53,423 bases of DNA from an uncultured Oscillospiraceae bacterium. GTDB lineage: Bacteria > Bacillota > Clostridia > Oscillospirales > Acutalibacteraceae. Location: the NCBI GenBank assembly GCA_900555015.1, contig USJL01000012.1:1-53423 (forward strand), read 5' to 3'. Position numbers and translations under genes: made by a program. The notes under the pieces were generated by a model that saw nothing but the letters and a program-made list of their open reading frames with translations, had not been told where the DNA came from and searched no databases. Positions 53,401 through 53,423 of this stretch are shown here, piece after piece (within the stretch, counting starts at the first letter, position 1; every line of letters begins with the position of its first letter).

Positions 53401-53423
53401 AAGATGTCAGCGTTGACCTATCT

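Noticed and set aside
1..53423. CRISPR arrays, rRNA genes, insertion sequences
   Set aside because: No regularly spaced repeats, rRNA-like sequence or transposase with inverted repeats was seen.

Overview
The window looks like a chromosomal segment of a low-GC, spore-forming member of the Clostridia (Bacillota). The supporting evidence is strong AGGAGG-type ribosome binding sites, AT-rich codon use, a spoIIID gene, a SAM-I riboswitch on metK, VanW/VanZ family proteins and many short same-strand operons. A gut or rumen species is an inference from the sugar genes (arabinose, galactosides, beta-L-arabinofuranosides, beta-glucan). The species cannot be named from the sequence.

Layout. 91-9100: a small sigma factor, a uvrB-MATE-uvrA repair operon, and a divergent RluA-type gene with two small membrane proteins. 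9100-16450: a lacZ-acpS-nnr-lipoprotein operon, divergent from spoIIID, then proC and an AIM24-like gene. 16450-22390: a GNAT gene, metK with its riboswitch, an SDR enzyme fused to a zinc-ribbon tail, and an alpha-galactosidase-like hydrolase. 22390-28190: a secreted VanW/FN3 protein and the araB-araA-araD operon. 28340-28510: tRNA-Ile2/Met(CAT) and tRNA-Trp.

28461-33200 is an accessory region. A 46-bp direct repeat of the 3' part of tRNA-Trp brackets about 3.3 kb carrying a DpnII-type (GATC) restriction-modification system: a Dam-like methylase with an extra N-terminal HTH, the DpnII-like nuclease, and a second methylase. A palindrome lies exactly in the spacer of the system's promoter. The element has no integrase of its own. 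A 5'-truncated tyrosine integrase lies just outside the second att copy and abuts a beta-mannosidase remnant, which suggests two stacked and decayed elements.

33200-53400 is a second sugar and phosphate region. One operon encodes GH127, GH16, a PQQ-type metallophosphoesterase, an esterase and a 55-aa protein. A second operon encodes an alpha/beta hydrolase, a small beta-rich protein, a PHP phosphoesterase, a GPH symporter, a zinc ribbon and an anchored metallophosphoesterase, and it is divergent from a LamG-metallophosphoesterase. The GH127 product, L-arabinose, would feed AraA/B/D. The right end holds a hypothetical-kinase-GNAT operon.

Five genes (GNAT at 16.5 kb, beta-mannosidase remnant, metallophosphoesterase, GH16, kinase) each read through after a single-base change, mostly in a short homopolymer. 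Whether these are real decay, slippage sites or assembly errors cannot be decided here. The best candidates for something new are the HTH-Dam/operator control of the GATC system on an integrase-less tRNA-Trp island, and the phosphoesterase/symporter operon.
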